64,000 nt of DNA from Cypionkella sp049896245 (GTDB taxonomy: Bacteria > Pseudomonadota > Alphaproteobacteria > Rhodobacterales > Rhodobacteraceae): positions 111,884 through 175,883 of the forward strand of contig NZ_JAFCTX010000006.1 in NCBI RefSeq assembly GCF_049896245.1. Direction: 5' to 3'. Positions within the stretch are counted from its first letter, which is position 1. Each line of letters begins with the position of its first letter. The position numbers and the translations under genes are program-made. Positions 26,738 to 36,532 of this stretch are shown one piece after another. The notes beneath the pieces are model-generated. The model did not search any database. It was not told the origin of the DNA and saw only the letters and a list, made by a program, of their open reading frames with translations.

Positions 26738-27226
26738 ATGCGTAGGAATTCCCTGATTGTTGCCGTCATCGCGACAATTCCCGCCGTCGCCGTCGCGACA
26801 ATTCCCGCCGTCGCCGTCGCGACAATTCCCGCCGTCGCCGTCGCGACAATCCCCGCTACGGCCCGCGCCGAAAACTTCACCACCGCCGCCGAGATCAAAC
26901 CGATCCTCGACGCCACCCGCGCCAACTGGATCGCGGTGCGCGCATTTGACGGCAAGGATCTGCTCTACTTCACCCAGCTTCTGTCATGGCGCTGTGGCTT
27001 AAGCGAAATCCGCTACGGATTGAACGGCGCCGCCCCCGACAAGGTCTGGCCGATGGAGCCCTGCTATGACGCCGAGCCGCAACCCAACGCGCTGAAGCTG
27101 GAGGGCGCAGAGATTTACCTCACCGCAGCGCTGGGCTCGATCCAGACCATCACGATCAGCGTGACCTATGATGATGGCACCGAAGCCCATGCAGATTTCA
27201 ACCGAGCCGCCGTGATGACGCCCTGA
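26738..27226 (+). CDS. Small secreted protein with a repeat-expanded signal peptide
   Basis: A 162-residue protein with a strong AGGAGG site. Residues 1-45 form an export signal built from repeats of VAVATIPA, ending at an ATARAEN cleavage-like site. At the DNA level this is three exact 24-base copies plus a partial fourth (26770 onward). The mature part has two cysteines (WRCGLSE, EPCYDAE) that could form a disulfide, and ends with a beta-rich segment. No family was recognised; a periplasmic location is likely. Confidence 0.75.
   Translation: MRRNSLIVAVIATIPAVAVATIPAVAVATIPAVAVATIPATARAENFTTAAEIKPILDATRANWIAVRAFDGKDLLYFTQLLSWRCGLSEIRYGLNGAAPDKVWPMEPCYDAEPQPNALKLEGAEIYLTAALGSIQTITISVTYDDGTEAHADFNRAAVMTP
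26770..26861. repeat. 24-bp tandem repeat inside a signal-peptide coding region
   Basis: Copies at 26770-26793, 26794-26817 and 26818-26841 are identical, and a diverged fourth begins at 26842. Each encodes eight residues, so copy-number change keeps the frame and alters only signal-peptide length. Confidence 0.92.
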
Positions 27227-27240
27227 TTTCATCTTGGCAA

Positions 27241-27297
27241 AAATACTCCCGCCGGAGGCATCCGCGATATCGGGCGGAGCCTCCGGCGGGAGTATTT
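27241..27297. repeat. Perfect 19-bp inverted repeat, dispersed family, probable bidirectional terminator
   Basis: Arms 27241-27259 (AAATACTCCCGCCGGAGGC) and 27279-27297 are exactly complementary around 19 bases. It sits between convergent genes. One arm recurs exactly at 58374-58392 before proA. Confidence 0.85.
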
Positions 27298-27311
27298 ACC
27301 CCAATGTGAAA

Positions 27312-28103
27312 TTAACGCGCAGGCGTGAACCGCAGTGACAGGCAAGACATCCCACCATCCAGCTTGGCACATTCGCTGTTGCCAATCTCGCGCACAGCAT
27401 AGCCCGCCTGCTCCAACGTCGCGCGGGTTTTTGCAAAGCCAGCGGGCATGATCACCAGATCGTTGAAGCGGATCGAATTGGCGCAAGCCTCCTCGCCCTC
27501 GGTGACATGGATCACCTTATAGCCGTCAAAACAGCCCGAGTCCGCCAGCCGTTTGGTCGACAGGATCGTCTCGGCACCCAGCAGCGAGCAATCGGTTTTG
27601 AAGTGCAAAACCCCCGGCGGCGTGAACACCTCGCGCACGCTATAGCCCCAATCCGCCACCAACCGCCTCAGTTCCGCCACCCCCGCGGCATTGGTGCGCG
27701 CTGAGCGGCCGACCAGAATCTCGGTCTCGGTGGTCAGAATATCGCCGCCCTCAATGAAGCTGTCAGCGCCCTCAATCCGCAACACTTGGCCGTAAAGCGC
27801 CTGCAAATGCGGTGCCATTTCCGCCGCTTCGCCCAGACGCGAGGGCGCACCGGGCCGCATCACCACAGCGCCTTTCGGCAGGCACAACGCGGTATCCTCG
27901 ACAAACACCGAATCCGGGAAAGCCTCCAGCGCGGCCAATTCGACGACTTCCGCCCCGGTCGAGATCAGCGCCGCGATATAATCCGCGTGATGCGCCTGCA
28001 TCAGCGCCAGATCTGGTGTGCCGGTATCCACCGCGCGCAAGCCCGCGATGATGCTGGCCGAGGGTCTGCGCGTGATGGCATGGCTGAACGTGTAAGACTG
28101 CAT
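27312..28103 (-). CDS. ddaH: Dimethylarginine dimethylaminohydrolase
   Basis: A 263-residue enzyme of the amidinotransferase/hydrolase fold that converts methylated arginine to citrulline and methylamines. Key residues are visible: FVED at 67-70, His167 in LHFKTD and the nucleophile Cys254 in GGMSCLS, with IEGGD at 117-121. The length matches the family (about 255-280). It stands alone, convergent with the small secreted protein gene, with an AGGAG site before the ATG. Arginine deiminase is less likely because of the short length. Confidence 0.9.
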   Translation of the reverse strand: MQSYTFSHAITRRPSASIIAGLRAVDTGTPDLALMQAHHADYIAALISTGAEVVELAALEAFPDSVFVEDTALCLPKGAVVMRPGAPSRLGEAAEMAPHLQALYGQVLRIEGADSFIEGGDILTTETEILVGRSARTNAAGVAELRRLVADWGYSVREVFTPPGVLHFKTDCSLLGAETILSTKRLADSGCFDGYKVIHVTEGEEACANSIRFNDLVIMPAGFAKTRATLEQAGYAVREIGNSECAKLDGGMSCLSLRFTPAR

Positions 28104-28760
28104 GAAAGACTCCTGATCCGAATTTGCGCGACACTAAGGCAAACTTCGCGCCCACGCAAATCCAAGCGCGGCAGCCCGCAGCCAAAACCGACGAGCCAAA
28201 GCTTAAGCCTTTCCTGTGTCAGTATATTCCAGAAACAGGTTGGGCGATCACCCCCCCGTGTTTGGCGCTGATACATCCTGTGTGTGTATAAGCCCCCGAT
28301 CCTCTCTGCAAAGCAGTCCGCAGTGCCGCAGCGCGGGCGATGGCACTGGGCGGTCTGTTATTGCGCGCTGCGCGATCTCGCCATCGGGCCGGATCTACAG
28401 CGGGATGTCTGGCGCAGCGCGGTAAACCAATCTGCGCGACCTGACCCGGTCTGCTTGCGGAACCGCGCATTCAGCGAGTCCAAATCAAGATCAGCTGCCG
28501 CGCCGGGCTGCAGCCGGATCACCACCTGACACCGATCGCTGTTTGGCAACGGTTCCGGTCATTGTCCAAGCTGCCATTGTTGGTGCGAAGGTTTGAGGCG
28601 GCGCGGGCTGCGGTCCAGTCTGTAAGCCGTGGAGTAATCTGGGATGGTGCGGCGGTCATTGCAGAGCCTCGATCCGATCAGGCAAGCCAGAGACTTGGGC
28701 GAGGTCATGCTCAGCGCGAGTCGAGTTGACCCATTTGCCGATTGCGATGGCTGTTGCTGT
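28104..28760. other. Decayed intergenic DNA, no confident gene
   Basis: About 650 bases after ddaH. Frames are short and interrupted on both strands, and base composition is slightly more balanced than in the neighbouring genes. It is most likely eroded accessory DNA downstream of the hipB-like fragment. Confidence 0.5.
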
Positions 28761-28910
28761 CTACGAAAGGCACCTCTGCCAGCAGATCAATGGCGCGGCG
28801 CGGAAGGTCGCAAACTTCAAGCGTAGCCATTCCGGATCACAGATCAGCGCGGGGCCCATGTCCGACGGGACAAGTTCGGCAACCTTCCTGCTGGCGAAGA
28901 GTATCTGCAT
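28761..28910 (-). pseudogene. Possible HipA N-terminal fragment
   Basis: A 49-codon frame begins one base after the stop of the hipB-like fragment (TAAATG). It reads MQILFASRKVAELVPSDMG and contains DPEWLR, loosely like the N-terminal region of HipA toxins, then stops. The spacing and order match a hipBA operon, but the similarity is weak. Confidence 0.3.
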
Positions 28911-29120
28911 TTAATCCTCCAAAAATGGCAAGATGGACGGCGGGGTGCCGGAAGCCTTTTCTGGGATGGCATTGGCCAGTCCTGGAATGATCGCAAGATG
29001 CCGGACAATCATCAGGACTGGACCAAGGCGCGCTGTAGACTTACCAGTTTCAAGATCAATGAGATACCGCCTCCCCATCCCGGTTGAGAGAACAACATCT
29101 TTCTGCCGCAGGCCCATCAC
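28911..29120 (-). pseudogene. HipB-like XRE antitoxin fragment
   Basis: A 69-codon frame with the end of an XRE helix-turn-helix: RQKDVVLSTGMGRRYLIDLE, then GKSTARLGPVLMI, as in HipB/Y4mF-type antitoxins. The first helix is missing because the frame begins inside the domain, where sequence of an IS21 fragment abuts. It is followed at once by a possible HipA start. It looks like a toxin-antitoxin pair cut by an insertion. Confidence 0.55.
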
Positions 29121-29329
29121 CTACGCCGATTGCGGATCATCAGTCCGAAAGCCTGTGCTTCCGCCGCACCTGCCGTTCGCGCTTTTAGCTTAAGTCCGTC
29201 TCGTGCGTCCGCAGGATTTTCCCGCACGGTATTCCGCGACACCTGCAGGCCCCGCACGATCTTCTTGACCGACCAGCCCTGAACGTAGAAGGCCCGCCGA
29301 ACCCGTGCGATCGTATGCACTCGCTTCAT
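29117..29329 (-). pseudogene. IS21-family IstA N-terminal fragment
   Basis: The first 35 codons (MKRVHTIARVRRAFYVQGWS, then a VSRNTVRE helix) match the helix-turn-helix start of IS21-type IstA transposases. The frame then departs from the family, and no DDE domain follows. It touches the hipB-like fragment, so this is the remnant of an insertion event. Confidence 0.68.
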
Positions 29330-29573
29330 CCCTGCATCCGTTCGCGGCCCGGCAAAGAACGGTCTGACAGAACATCAGGGGGGCAAAATTGCACGCCGAA
29401 ACACACGGCAGGGAATACATGCTACATTCTTGATCATGACGACTGCGTCAGGCGGAAAGCCGTCATTCGCGTGCTATTTTCCAGCCTTCGGGTTTGGCCA
29501 GGCAACATGCGGTGGGGCTGTCATCATGCTGTTTGCGCAAAAAATCTGCTTCGGTTGTGCCAGTTGCAGAAGT
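29330..29573. other. Intergenic stretch, no gene seen
   Basis: About 240 bases between the IS21 fragment and the 3' end of the GH36 gene, with no open frame or repeat that could be supported. Confidence 0.5.
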
Positions 29574-31649
29574 CTATGCTGATATTTTTTTACCCTCCAG
29601 CATCCAGATCGACGCGGGCCATGCGACCGGCAGCAGGATGCCCTGCGCCATCAATGCGCCGCCGCTCAGGCGCAGCACGCCGGTTGCCAAAGCGCATCTT
29701 GCGCGCGATTGCGGCGGCGCATCTTCCGGGTTGAGCAGGCGGATTTCGTAGTGCGCTGTCGGGTCAAGCCCTGTCAGGCGTAGGGCTTTTGGCAGAATCT
29801 GCCGGCTCATCTCGATCTGCGCAGAGGTTAGCACAAAGCGCGCCCCGTCTTCGGCGAGTTGCATTTCGGCGATCACGGCGGGGTCTGCGCTGTCAAGCCG
29901 CAAGGTCGCGGCCTGCATCAGCCAATCGCGGTTGGATTTCCACCAGGCGGTGACGCGGCCCAATATCTGCGCCTCGTCTGCATCCAGCGCGCGCAGGTCC
30001 ATCTCGAAGCCAAAGTGACGGGTGGCGGCCACCCAGGCGCGCAGCGACATCGCATGCACGCGGCCTGTGGTATGTGATTTGCGCGCGCCGACATGGCTGC
30101 CGACAAGGCAAGACGGCAAAAACAGTGCGGCGTCGTGCTGGATGCGCAGCCGCTCGATTGGATCGAGGCAATCAGACAGCCAGACGCGATGGGTGTGTGC
30201 CAGTATGCCTGCGTCGATCCGCCCGCCGCCCGAGGCGCAGCTTTCAAGTTCGACCAGCGGATGTGCGGCGCGCAGGCGGGCCATCAGGGCATAGATGCCA
30301 CGGCTTTGCGCTGCGTCCACCACCGGCAGAAGGCGGTTGTGATCCCATTTCAGATAGTCGATCGGGTATTCGTGCAGCAGCGCAGACAGCACCGCAAACA
30401 GGTGATCTTGAACCGCCTGTATCCCAAGGTTCAGCACCAGTTGATTGCGCCCTGTGGTCTGATCGGCGCGCCCCAGCACCCAATCGGGGTGGGCGCGGTA
30501 AAGGTCGCTGTTGGCGTTGATCATCTCGGGTTCGACCCACAGACCAAAGGTCATGTTCAGATCGTGGATGTGGCGGATCAGCGGATGCAGGCCCTGCGGC
30601 CATTTGCGCAGGTCCACCGTCCAATCGCCAAGGCTGGAGGTGTCATTGTCGCGCCGCCCGAACCAACCATCGTCGAGCACGAAACGCTCTGCCCCCAAGG
30701 CGGCTGCACGGCTGGCGATGTCGGAGAGGGTGGCAAGGTCGTGGTCGAAATACACCGCCTCCCAGCAGTTGTAATGCACCGGGCGCGGGCGGGCCGGGTC
30801 GGGCCATGTCACCACGCGATTGCGCATGTCGCGCTGAAACACCCGGCCGATGCCGTTCAGCCCGCTGTCTGACACCACGGCCAGCAGTTCTGCCGATTGG
30901 AAGCTGGTCGAGGCTTCCAATTCGGCCCCCCATGCGTGACCAAACTGCACCTGACGCCGCCCGTCTGGCAGCTCTTCGGCCACCATGCGATGCCCGCCTG
31001 ACCAAGCGTAGTGCAGCGCGCGCACGGTGCCTGCGGTGTTGGTGCAGCCGGGTTCGGGGAACAGGGCGTAGGGCGGATGTTCCTGGCCCGAGCGGCCTGT
31101 GCGAGCCTCGCGCAGGCGGGCACCGACTGACCAAGGCTGGCGCTGTAGCTGAAACTCGCCCAGCCATTTGCCTGCCACGTCGATCATCTCGGTGCCTAAG
31201 GCGGCGATGGGAAGCACGGGCGCTGCCAGCCAATGCAGACGCACCGGGCGATCCGCGTGCAGGGCGGTCGTCATCGCGATGACGCCCGTGGTATGGGTGC
31301 GGAAGCTGTGGGTCAGGCGCAGGCCATCCGCGGCGCTGTGCAGCGTCAGGCTGTCTGGGGCAATCTCGGCACGTTCAAACTGAAAGCGCGGGGTGATCTG
31401 GCGGCCATCCACGTCGCTGACCGCCATGCCGGGCTGGCCCTGCCAGTCGGACCCCGGCAGCGGGCAGAGCGACAGATCGGGCAAGCGGTCGAGCATCCCA
31501 CCGGTCAGATCGGACACCTGCGACAGCGCAACGGCGGCCAGATCTTCGGATAAGGGCAGCGGCGGGCCCCAATAGACCACCTGAGGCACAGCGCCTGTGC
31601 TTGCCAGCACAAGGGTTTGCTGGGCGGTATCCAGACGCCATTGCGGCAT
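29574..31649 (-). CDS. Alpha-galactosidase, glycoside hydrolase family 36
   Basis: A 691-residue cytoplasmic enzyme of the usual GH36 length. The catalytic barrel includes FVLDDGWFGRRDND, the nucleophile Asp436 in YLKWDHNR, ESCASGGGR, and the acid/base Asp493 in WLSDCLDP. It releases terminal alpha-linked galactose from sugars such as raffinose or melibiose. It is the last gene of the island, 3 bases after the GH42 gene, sharing the promoter upstream of the solute-binding protein. No signal peptide is present, so the substrate is imported first. Confidence 0.92.
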   Translation of the reverse strand: MPQWRLDTAQQTLVLASTGAVPQVVYWGPPLPLSEDLAAVALSQVSDLTGGMLDRLPDLSLCPLPGSDWQGQPGMAVSDVDGRQITPRFQFERAEIAPDSLTLHSAADGLRLTHSFRTHTTGVIAMTTALHADRPVRLHWLAAPVLPIAALGTEMIDVAGKWLGEFQLQRQPWSVGARLREARTGRSGQEHPPYALFPEPGCTNTAGTVRALHYAWSGGHRMVAEELPDGRRQVQFGHAWGAELEASTSFQSAELLAVVSDSGLNGIGRVFQRDMRNRVVTWPDPARPRPVHYNCWEAVYFDHDLATLSDIASRAAALGAERFVLDDGWFGRRDNDTSSLGDWTVDLRKWPQGLHPLIRHIHDLNMTFGLWVEPEMINANSDLYRAHPDWVLGRADQTTGRNQLVLNLGIQAVQDHLFAVLSALLHEYPIDYLKWDHNRLLPVVDAAQSRGIYALMARLRAAHPLVELESCASGGGRIDAGILAHTHRVWLSDCLDPIERLRIQHDAALFLPSCLVGSHVGARKSHTTGRVHAMSLRAWVAATRHFGFEMDLRALDADEAQILGRVTAWWKSNRDWLMQAATLRLDSADPAVIAEMQLAEDGARFVLTSAQIEMSRQILPKALRLTGLDPTAHYEIRLLNPEDAPPQSRARCALATGVLRLSGGALMAQGILLPVAWPASIWMLEGKKISA

Positions 31650-31652
31650 GGC

Positions 31653-33605
31653 TTAGACCTCTTTCGGTTCGGTTGTGGCTTTGGCGACGGTGACGCTGTG
31701 CGGTGGCATCTGAGGACCGCCCAGCAGGCAATCAAAGCCATCGGGCAGGGTCCATGCCTGAGGGCCGTAATTGGTGAAAAACCACAGATCACCGCGACGG
31801 CGCAGGCGGATATGTTCGGGCAGTGCCATGGTTTGCAGGCCTGCGTTTTGGCAGACCAGATCCATCACCGACCCCAGCAACGCCTGATCCGGCCAGCATA
31901 GCAAATGCAAAGCGCGGCCATGTTGCGTCAAAGCCGGGCCGCCATCGTCAAAGCGAGCCAGCACCTGAGCCTGACTTTTGGCATGGTCGCGCCAGCGGAT
32001 GGCATTGCCTTGCACCGCTCCGCCGACCGTGTGCGACAGGCCGGGGCGCAGCGAGGCGACCTCAATCACGCGGTTCTGCGTCAGGGCGTGCAGCGGACCG
32101 GGGGGCAAGTCGTGCGGCACGGCAAAGTTGCGGGTCCGTGAACCTGCGCGCGGGCCGATCAGTACCACGCCTTGTGCCGCTTCCAACGCCGCCTGTGCGG
32201 CATCAGTCACATGGATCATCGTCGGCACGATCACCGCCGCATAGCCGTCCAAGGCTGCGCCGGGGCGGACCACATCGACATCCAGCCCGCGACGGCGCAG
32301 GGCCTCATACCAGCGGAAGGCCAGTTCTTCATAGCGGAAGTCGCGGCCCTGCGGCTGCACCATCGTTGCCCAATAGCTGGCATAGTCGAACACGATGGCC
32401 ACCGGGGCCTGCTGCACGGCGGGCAGCGGGCCAAGTTGGGCAATCTCTGTCGCAACTTGGCCTGCCTCAAGGCCACCGGGCGATAATTTGTCCACCCCCG
32501 GCAGGTTCAGGCCGGCGTGATGTTGCTCTTGCGCGAACGGGGCCTGACGCCAACGGAAATAGCTGACCACCTCGGCGCCATGCGCCATGGCTTCCCATGT
32601 CCACAGCCGCACCATGCCGGGCTTGGGCACCGGGTTCCAGGCGGCCCAGTTCACCGGGCCGGGTTGTTGTTCCATCACCCAGAACCGACCGCGCCCGACG
32701 CCGCGATACAGATCATGGTGCCATGGCGCGATATCGGGATGCGAGGTTTCCGCCCAGCGGTTGCGCTCGGCCTCTGAGAACGGGAATTTTTCAACAAAGC
32801 CAATCGGGTAGCTGTCCCATGAGGCCAGATCAAGGTGGTCGGCCACCGCGAAATGGTCGAAATCCGACACGAAACCCATGAAGTTATGCGTGATCCAGCG
32901 GCCCGGCGACTGGGCGCGGATGATGTCGCATTGCATCAGATCATAGGCTGCGACCTGTTCGGAATGAAACCGCCAGAAATCCATCCGATGCGCCGGGTTG
33001 GCTTCGGTGACGGTCAGGTTCGGCAGGCTGACTTGCGCGAAATCGGCGACCTCCATCGACCAGAACACCGCGCCCCAAGCCTCGTTCAACTGATCGCAGG
33101 ATTGATAGCGACGGCGCAGCCAGTCACGGAACGCCCGCAGATCTTCTGGCCCCCAAGACAATGTGGTGTCGTGGCAGCCATATTCATTGTCGGTCTGCCA
33201 GCCGACCAGACCGGGATGATCGCCGTAACGCTTGGCAATGGCGGTGACAATCCGCGCGCTTTCATACCACCATGTTTTTGATGACATCGTGTAATGCCTG
33301 CGCGAGCCAAAGCCGCGCACCCGACCCTGTTCATCATAGGGCAGAATTTCAGGACATGCATCGACCAGCCATTTCGGCGGGGTGGCGGTGGGGGTGCCCA
33401 GCACGATCTTCAGCCCTGCGGCGTGCAGCACATCCATGGCGCGGTCCAGCCAGCCAAAGTTGAACTGATCCCGCGCAGGCTCGATCCGCGACCACGCAAA
33501 TTCACCGATGCGGACGTAAGCGATGCCCAATTCCCGCATTCGGCGTGCATCGGTGGCCCAGCGGCTTTCATCCCACTGTTCGGGATAATAACAAACTCCC
33601 AGCAT
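31653..33605 (-). CDS. Beta-galactosidase, glycoside hydrolase family 42
   Basis: A 650-residue enzyme beginning MLGVCYYPEQWDESRW, the GH42 signature. The acid/base is Glu141 in QTDNEYG and the nucleophile Glu312 in VMEQQPG. C-terminal trimerisation and beta domains are present, so the protein looks complete. It overlaps the ATPase gene by one base. Together with GH36 it lets the cell degrade both alpha- and beta-galactosides brought in by the adjacent ABC transporter. Confidence 0.93.
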   Translation of the reverse strand: MLGVCYYPEQWDESRWATDARRMRELGIAYVRIGEFAWSRIEPARDQFNFGWLDRAMDVLHAAGLKIVLGTPTATPPKWLVDACPEILPYDEQGRVRGFGSRRHYTMSSKTWWYESARIVTAIAKRYGDHPGLVGWQTDNEYGCHDTTLSWGPEDLRAFRDWLRRRYQSCDQLNEAWGAVFWSMEVADFAQVSLPNLTVTEANPAHRMDFWRFHSEQVAAYDLMQCDIIRAQSPGRWITHNFMGFVSDFDHFAVADHLDLASWDSYPIGFVEKFPFSEAERNRWAETSHPDIAPWHHDLYRGVGRGRFWVMEQQPGPVNWAAWNPVPKPGMVRLWTWEAMAHGAEVVSYFRWRQAPFAQEQHHAGLNLPGVDKLSPGGLEAGQVATEIAQLGPLPAVQQAPVAIVFDYASYWATMVQPQGRDFRYEELAFRWYEALRRRGLDVDVVRPGAALDGYAAVIVPTMIHVTDAAQAALEAAQGVVLIGPRAGSRTRNFAVPHDLPPGPLHALTQNRVIEVASLRPGLSHTVGGAVQGNAIRWRDHAKSQAQVLARFDDGGPALTQHGRALHLLCWPDQALLGSVMDLVCQNAGLQTMALPEHIRLRRRGDLWFFTNYGPQAWTLPDGFDCLLGGPQMPPHSVTVAKATTEPKEV

Positions 33606-34693
33606 CAGCGCGTCAGATCCCCATTCAGCACGGCATTGCCGCCCGCGTCGAACAAATGGCAGGCGCGGGCCGGAAAGCCGATCTGCATGCTGTCACCGGG
33701 GCGCTCCGGGGCCAGACCATCGGCCTTGACCGCGATTTCGGTGCCATCAGCAAGGCCCACGAAGAACAAGGTCTCCGACCCCAGATGTTCGGCCAGATGC
33801 ACCTTTGCGGGCAACACCGCGTCGCCTGCACCGGTGGCGCTGGCATGTTCGGGGCGCAGGCCCAGCGTCATCTTGCCCGCCGACGCCAACGAACCCGCCA
33901 GTTGCAACACAGCCCCGCCGGGCAATGTCACTTCGATGCCACCGTCATGGGGGCGGGCATCAACCGCGATAAAGTTCATCTTCGGGCTGCCGATAAAGCC
34001 CGCAACGAACAGGTTTTTCGGGCGGTGATACAGCTCTAGCGGGCTGCCGACCTGTTCAATGCGACCCGCCGACAGCACCACGATCTTGTCGGCCATCGTC
34101 ATCGCTTCGACCTGATCATGCGTCACATAGATCATCGTCGCACCCAGATCCTGATGCAGCCGCGAGATTTCGCCGCGCATCTGCACCCGCAACGACGCAT
34201 CAAGGTTCGACAAAGGCTCGTCGAACAGGAACACTTCGGGGTTGCGCACAATCGCGCGGCCAATCGCCACCCGTTGCCGCTGCCCGCCCGAAAGCTGGCC
34301 CGGTTTGCGCGCCAGCAAAGGTTCAAGTTGCAGCATCTTGGCCGCCGCCGCCGTGCGCTTGGTAATCTCGGCCTTGTCATGGCCGGTCATCCGCAGGCCA
34401 AAACCGATGTTCTCGCCCACCGTCATATGCGGATAAAGCGCGTAGCTTTGGAACACCATTGCCACACCACGATCTGACGGGCCGACTTGGGTCATATCGC
34501 GCCCACCGATGCGCAGCGCACCTTGCGAGATATCCTCCAGCCCCGCGATCATCCGCAGCAAGGTGGATTTGCCGCAGCCCGAGGGGCCAACAAACACGCA
34601 GAACTCGCCGTCTTTGATCTCTAGGTCGATGCCCTTGATGATGCTGATCGCACCAAAGTCTTTTTTGACGTTGCTTAGGCTTACTTCGGCCAT
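33605..34693 (-). CDS. lacK: Sugar ABC transporter ATPase (UgpC/MsmK/LacK type)
   Basis: A 362-residue ATPase. The ATG at 34693 is chosen because it gives the canonical MAEVSLSNVKKDFG and clears the preceding permease stop. Walker A is GPSGCGKST at 36-44, the signature LSGGQ at 134-138 and Walker B ends DEP at 158-160. A C-terminal regulatory OB-like domain follows from about 235. It energises the import of galactosides through the permeases encoded upstream. The symbol reflects the lactose-type context. Confidence 0.88.
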   Translation of the reverse strand: MAEVSLSNVKKDFGAISIIKGIDLEIKDGEFCVFVGPSGCGKSTLLRMIAGLEDISQGALRIGGRDMTQVGPSDRGVAMVFQSYALYPHMTVGENIGFGLRMTGHDKAEITKRTAAAAKMLQLEPLLARKPGQLSGGQRQRVAIGRAIVRNPEVFLFDEPLSNLDASLRVQMRGEISRLHQDLGATMIYVTHDQVEAMTMADKIVVLSAGRIEQVGSPLELYHRPKNLFVAGFIGSPKMNFIAVDARPHDGGIEVTLPGGAVLQLAGSLASAGKMTLGLRPEHASATGAGDAVLPAKVHLAEHLGSETLFFVGLADGTEIAVKADGLAPERPGDSMQIGFPARACHLFDAGGNAVLNGDLTR

Positions 34694-34709
34694 GACAGGC
34701 TCCTTTTCA

Positions 34710-35558
34710 TCAGCCCTTGGTCGCGCCAAGGGTCAGTCCGGCAATGAAATGCCGCTGCATCAGGAAAAACATCAGCACGGGGGGCAGGGCTGCTACTATG
34801 GACCCGGCAGATACCAGATGCCACGCCGCCACCCATTGCCCGTTCAGCGCATAAAGTCCTGCCGTGACGGGCATCGCGTGTTGGCCCTGCACCAGAACCG
34901 TGGCCCAGAAGTAGTCGTTCCACACGAAGGTAAACACCAGCACCGACAGCGCCGCGATGGCAGGGCGCATCAAGGGCAGCACAATATGGCGGAAAATCTG
35001 CCATTCGCTGACGCCTTCAACCCGCGCGCTTTCGATCAACGCAAATGGCATACCCTTGATGAAATTGCGCATGAACAGAGTGCAAAATCCGGTCTGGAAC
35101 GCCACATGAAACAGCACCAGCCCCAGCGTCGTGTCGTACAATCCGGCCTTAAGGGTCAGCTCACGCACCGGCACCATCAGGATCTGGAACGGGATGAAGT
35201 TGCCTGCCACAAAGGCAAAGAACACCCACAGATTGGCGCGAAAGCCGTACACCGCCAGTGCAAATCCGGTCAGGCACGACAGACCCACCGCGCCGATCAC
35301 CGTCGGGATCGTGACCTTGAACGAGTTCAGGATATACCAGCCAATCGGGCTGTCGCGAAACACCGAAGCGTAGTTTTCAAAGGCGATCGACGAGGGCATG
35401 CCAAAGTAGTTGCCCGCCGCCAGATCAGAGGCAGGCCGCAGCGATGTCACTGCAACCCCGATCAGCGGAAACAGCCAGATCACCAAAGCGATGGGCAAAG
35501 CGATCTTATAGGCAAGCCGGGCAGGGGCCGAGGCTTTCTGGATCGGGGTCGGAAACAT
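34710..35558 (-). CDS. lacG: Sugar ABC transporter permease, MalG/LacG type
   Basis: A 282-residue inner-membrane protein with six hydrophobic segments and the EAA-type loop (IESARVEGVSEWQIFRHIVLP) that contacts the ATPase. It overlaps the other permease gene by one base. Family and position indicate the second permease of a carbohydrate importer; galactosides are inferred from the two hydrolases in the operon. Confidence 0.88.
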   Translation of the reverse strand: MFPTPIQKASAPARLAYKIALPIALVIWLFPLIGVAVTSLRPASDLAAGNYFGMPSSIAFENYASVFRDSPIGWYILNSFKVTIPTVIGAVGLSCLTGFALAVYGFRANLWVFFAFVAGNFIPFQILMVPVRELTLKAGLYDTTLGLVLFHVAFQTGFCTLFMRNFIKGMPFALIESARVEGVSEWQIFRHIVLPLMRPAIAALSVLVFTFVWNDYFWATVLVQGQHAMPVTAGLYALNGQWVAAWHLVSAGSIVAALPPVLMFFLMQRHFIAGLTLGATKG

Positions 35559-36463
35559 CAGCGGTTCCTTTCCTGTGCGATCATCCGCACGATGAACAGC
35601 GTGATGAACACCATCATGATCAGGAACAGCACCACCGCGATGGCGGCCCCGTAGCCCATGCGATAGCCGTATTCGGACAAAGCTTGTTCATACATGAAGT
35701 AAGACAGCACCTGACTGGAGCCATAAGGCCCGCCCGCCGTCATGATCGACACCAGATCAAAGCTGCGCAAGGCACCGATCACCGTGACGACCATGGCGAT
35801 GAAGGTCGCGGGTGCCAGTTGCGGCAAGATCACATGGCGCAGCAAGCGCCAGCCACGGGCATTGTCCATCCGGGCGGCTTCGATCTGCTCAAAGTTCAGA
35901 TTGTTCAGCCCGGTCAGATACAGGATCATGCAATAGGCCGTTTGCGGCCAAAGCCCAGCGGCGATGATGCCATAGGTGACGTAGCGCTCATCCGCCAGAA
36001 TGGCCACTTCGCTGCCGGTCAGCCATTTGATCAGTTGCGAAAACAGGCCGAAATCGGGGGCATAGAACCAGGTGAACATCAAGCCGACAACGACCTGGCT
36101 GATCACAAATGGGAAGAAGAACAACGACTTGTACAGCCGGATGCCCCAGACGTTCTGGTTCAGAAACAAGGCAGCCGCCAGTCCCATCGGGATCGCCAGC
36201 AAATAAAGCCCAAGCCATAGCAGGTTGTTTTTCAGAGCGACATAGAAGGTGTCATCGTCCAGCAACTCGACATAGTTGGCCAGACCGACCCAAGTTTTCG
36301 GACCCAGACCGTCCCAGTCCTGAAAGCTGATCCAGATGGATTGCACAATCGGGATCAACACATAAATCAGGGACATCACCGCGCCCGGTGCCAGAAAGAC
36401 ATAGGGTGCGATTTTCATCTGGTTCCGTTTCCAGAACCCGGCAGGCTGGGGATCGTGGGGCAT
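35558..36463 (-). CDS. lacF: Sugar ABC transporter permease, MalF/LacF type
   Basis: A 301-residue inner-membrane protein with six hydrophobic segments; the EAA-type loop is IEAARMDNARGWRLLRHVILP. It pairs with the MalG-type permease. It starts about 70 bases after the solute-binding protein gene in the same operon. Substrate is assigned from context only. Confidence 0.88.
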   Translation of the reverse strand: MPHDPQPAGFWKRNQMKIAPYVFLAPGAVMSLIYVLIPIVQSIWISFQDWDGLGPKTWVGLANYVELLDDDTFYVALKNNLLWLGLYLLAIPMGLAAALFLNQNVWGIRLYKSLFFFPFVISQVVVGLMFTWFYAPDFGLFSQLIKWLTGSEVAILADERYVTYGIIAAGLWPQTAYCMILYLTGLNNLNFEQIEAARMDNARGWRLLRHVILPQLAPATFIAMVVTVIGALRSFDLVSIMTAGGPYGSSQVLSYFMYEQALSEYGYRMGYGAAIAVVLFLIMMVFITLFIVRMIAQERNR

Positions 36464-36532
36464 ATCGACCTCGTGAATAAAGCGGGTCGGGGCCGCCCGA
36501 AGGCGACCCCGCAGTCGGGGGAGGAGTCCGAC

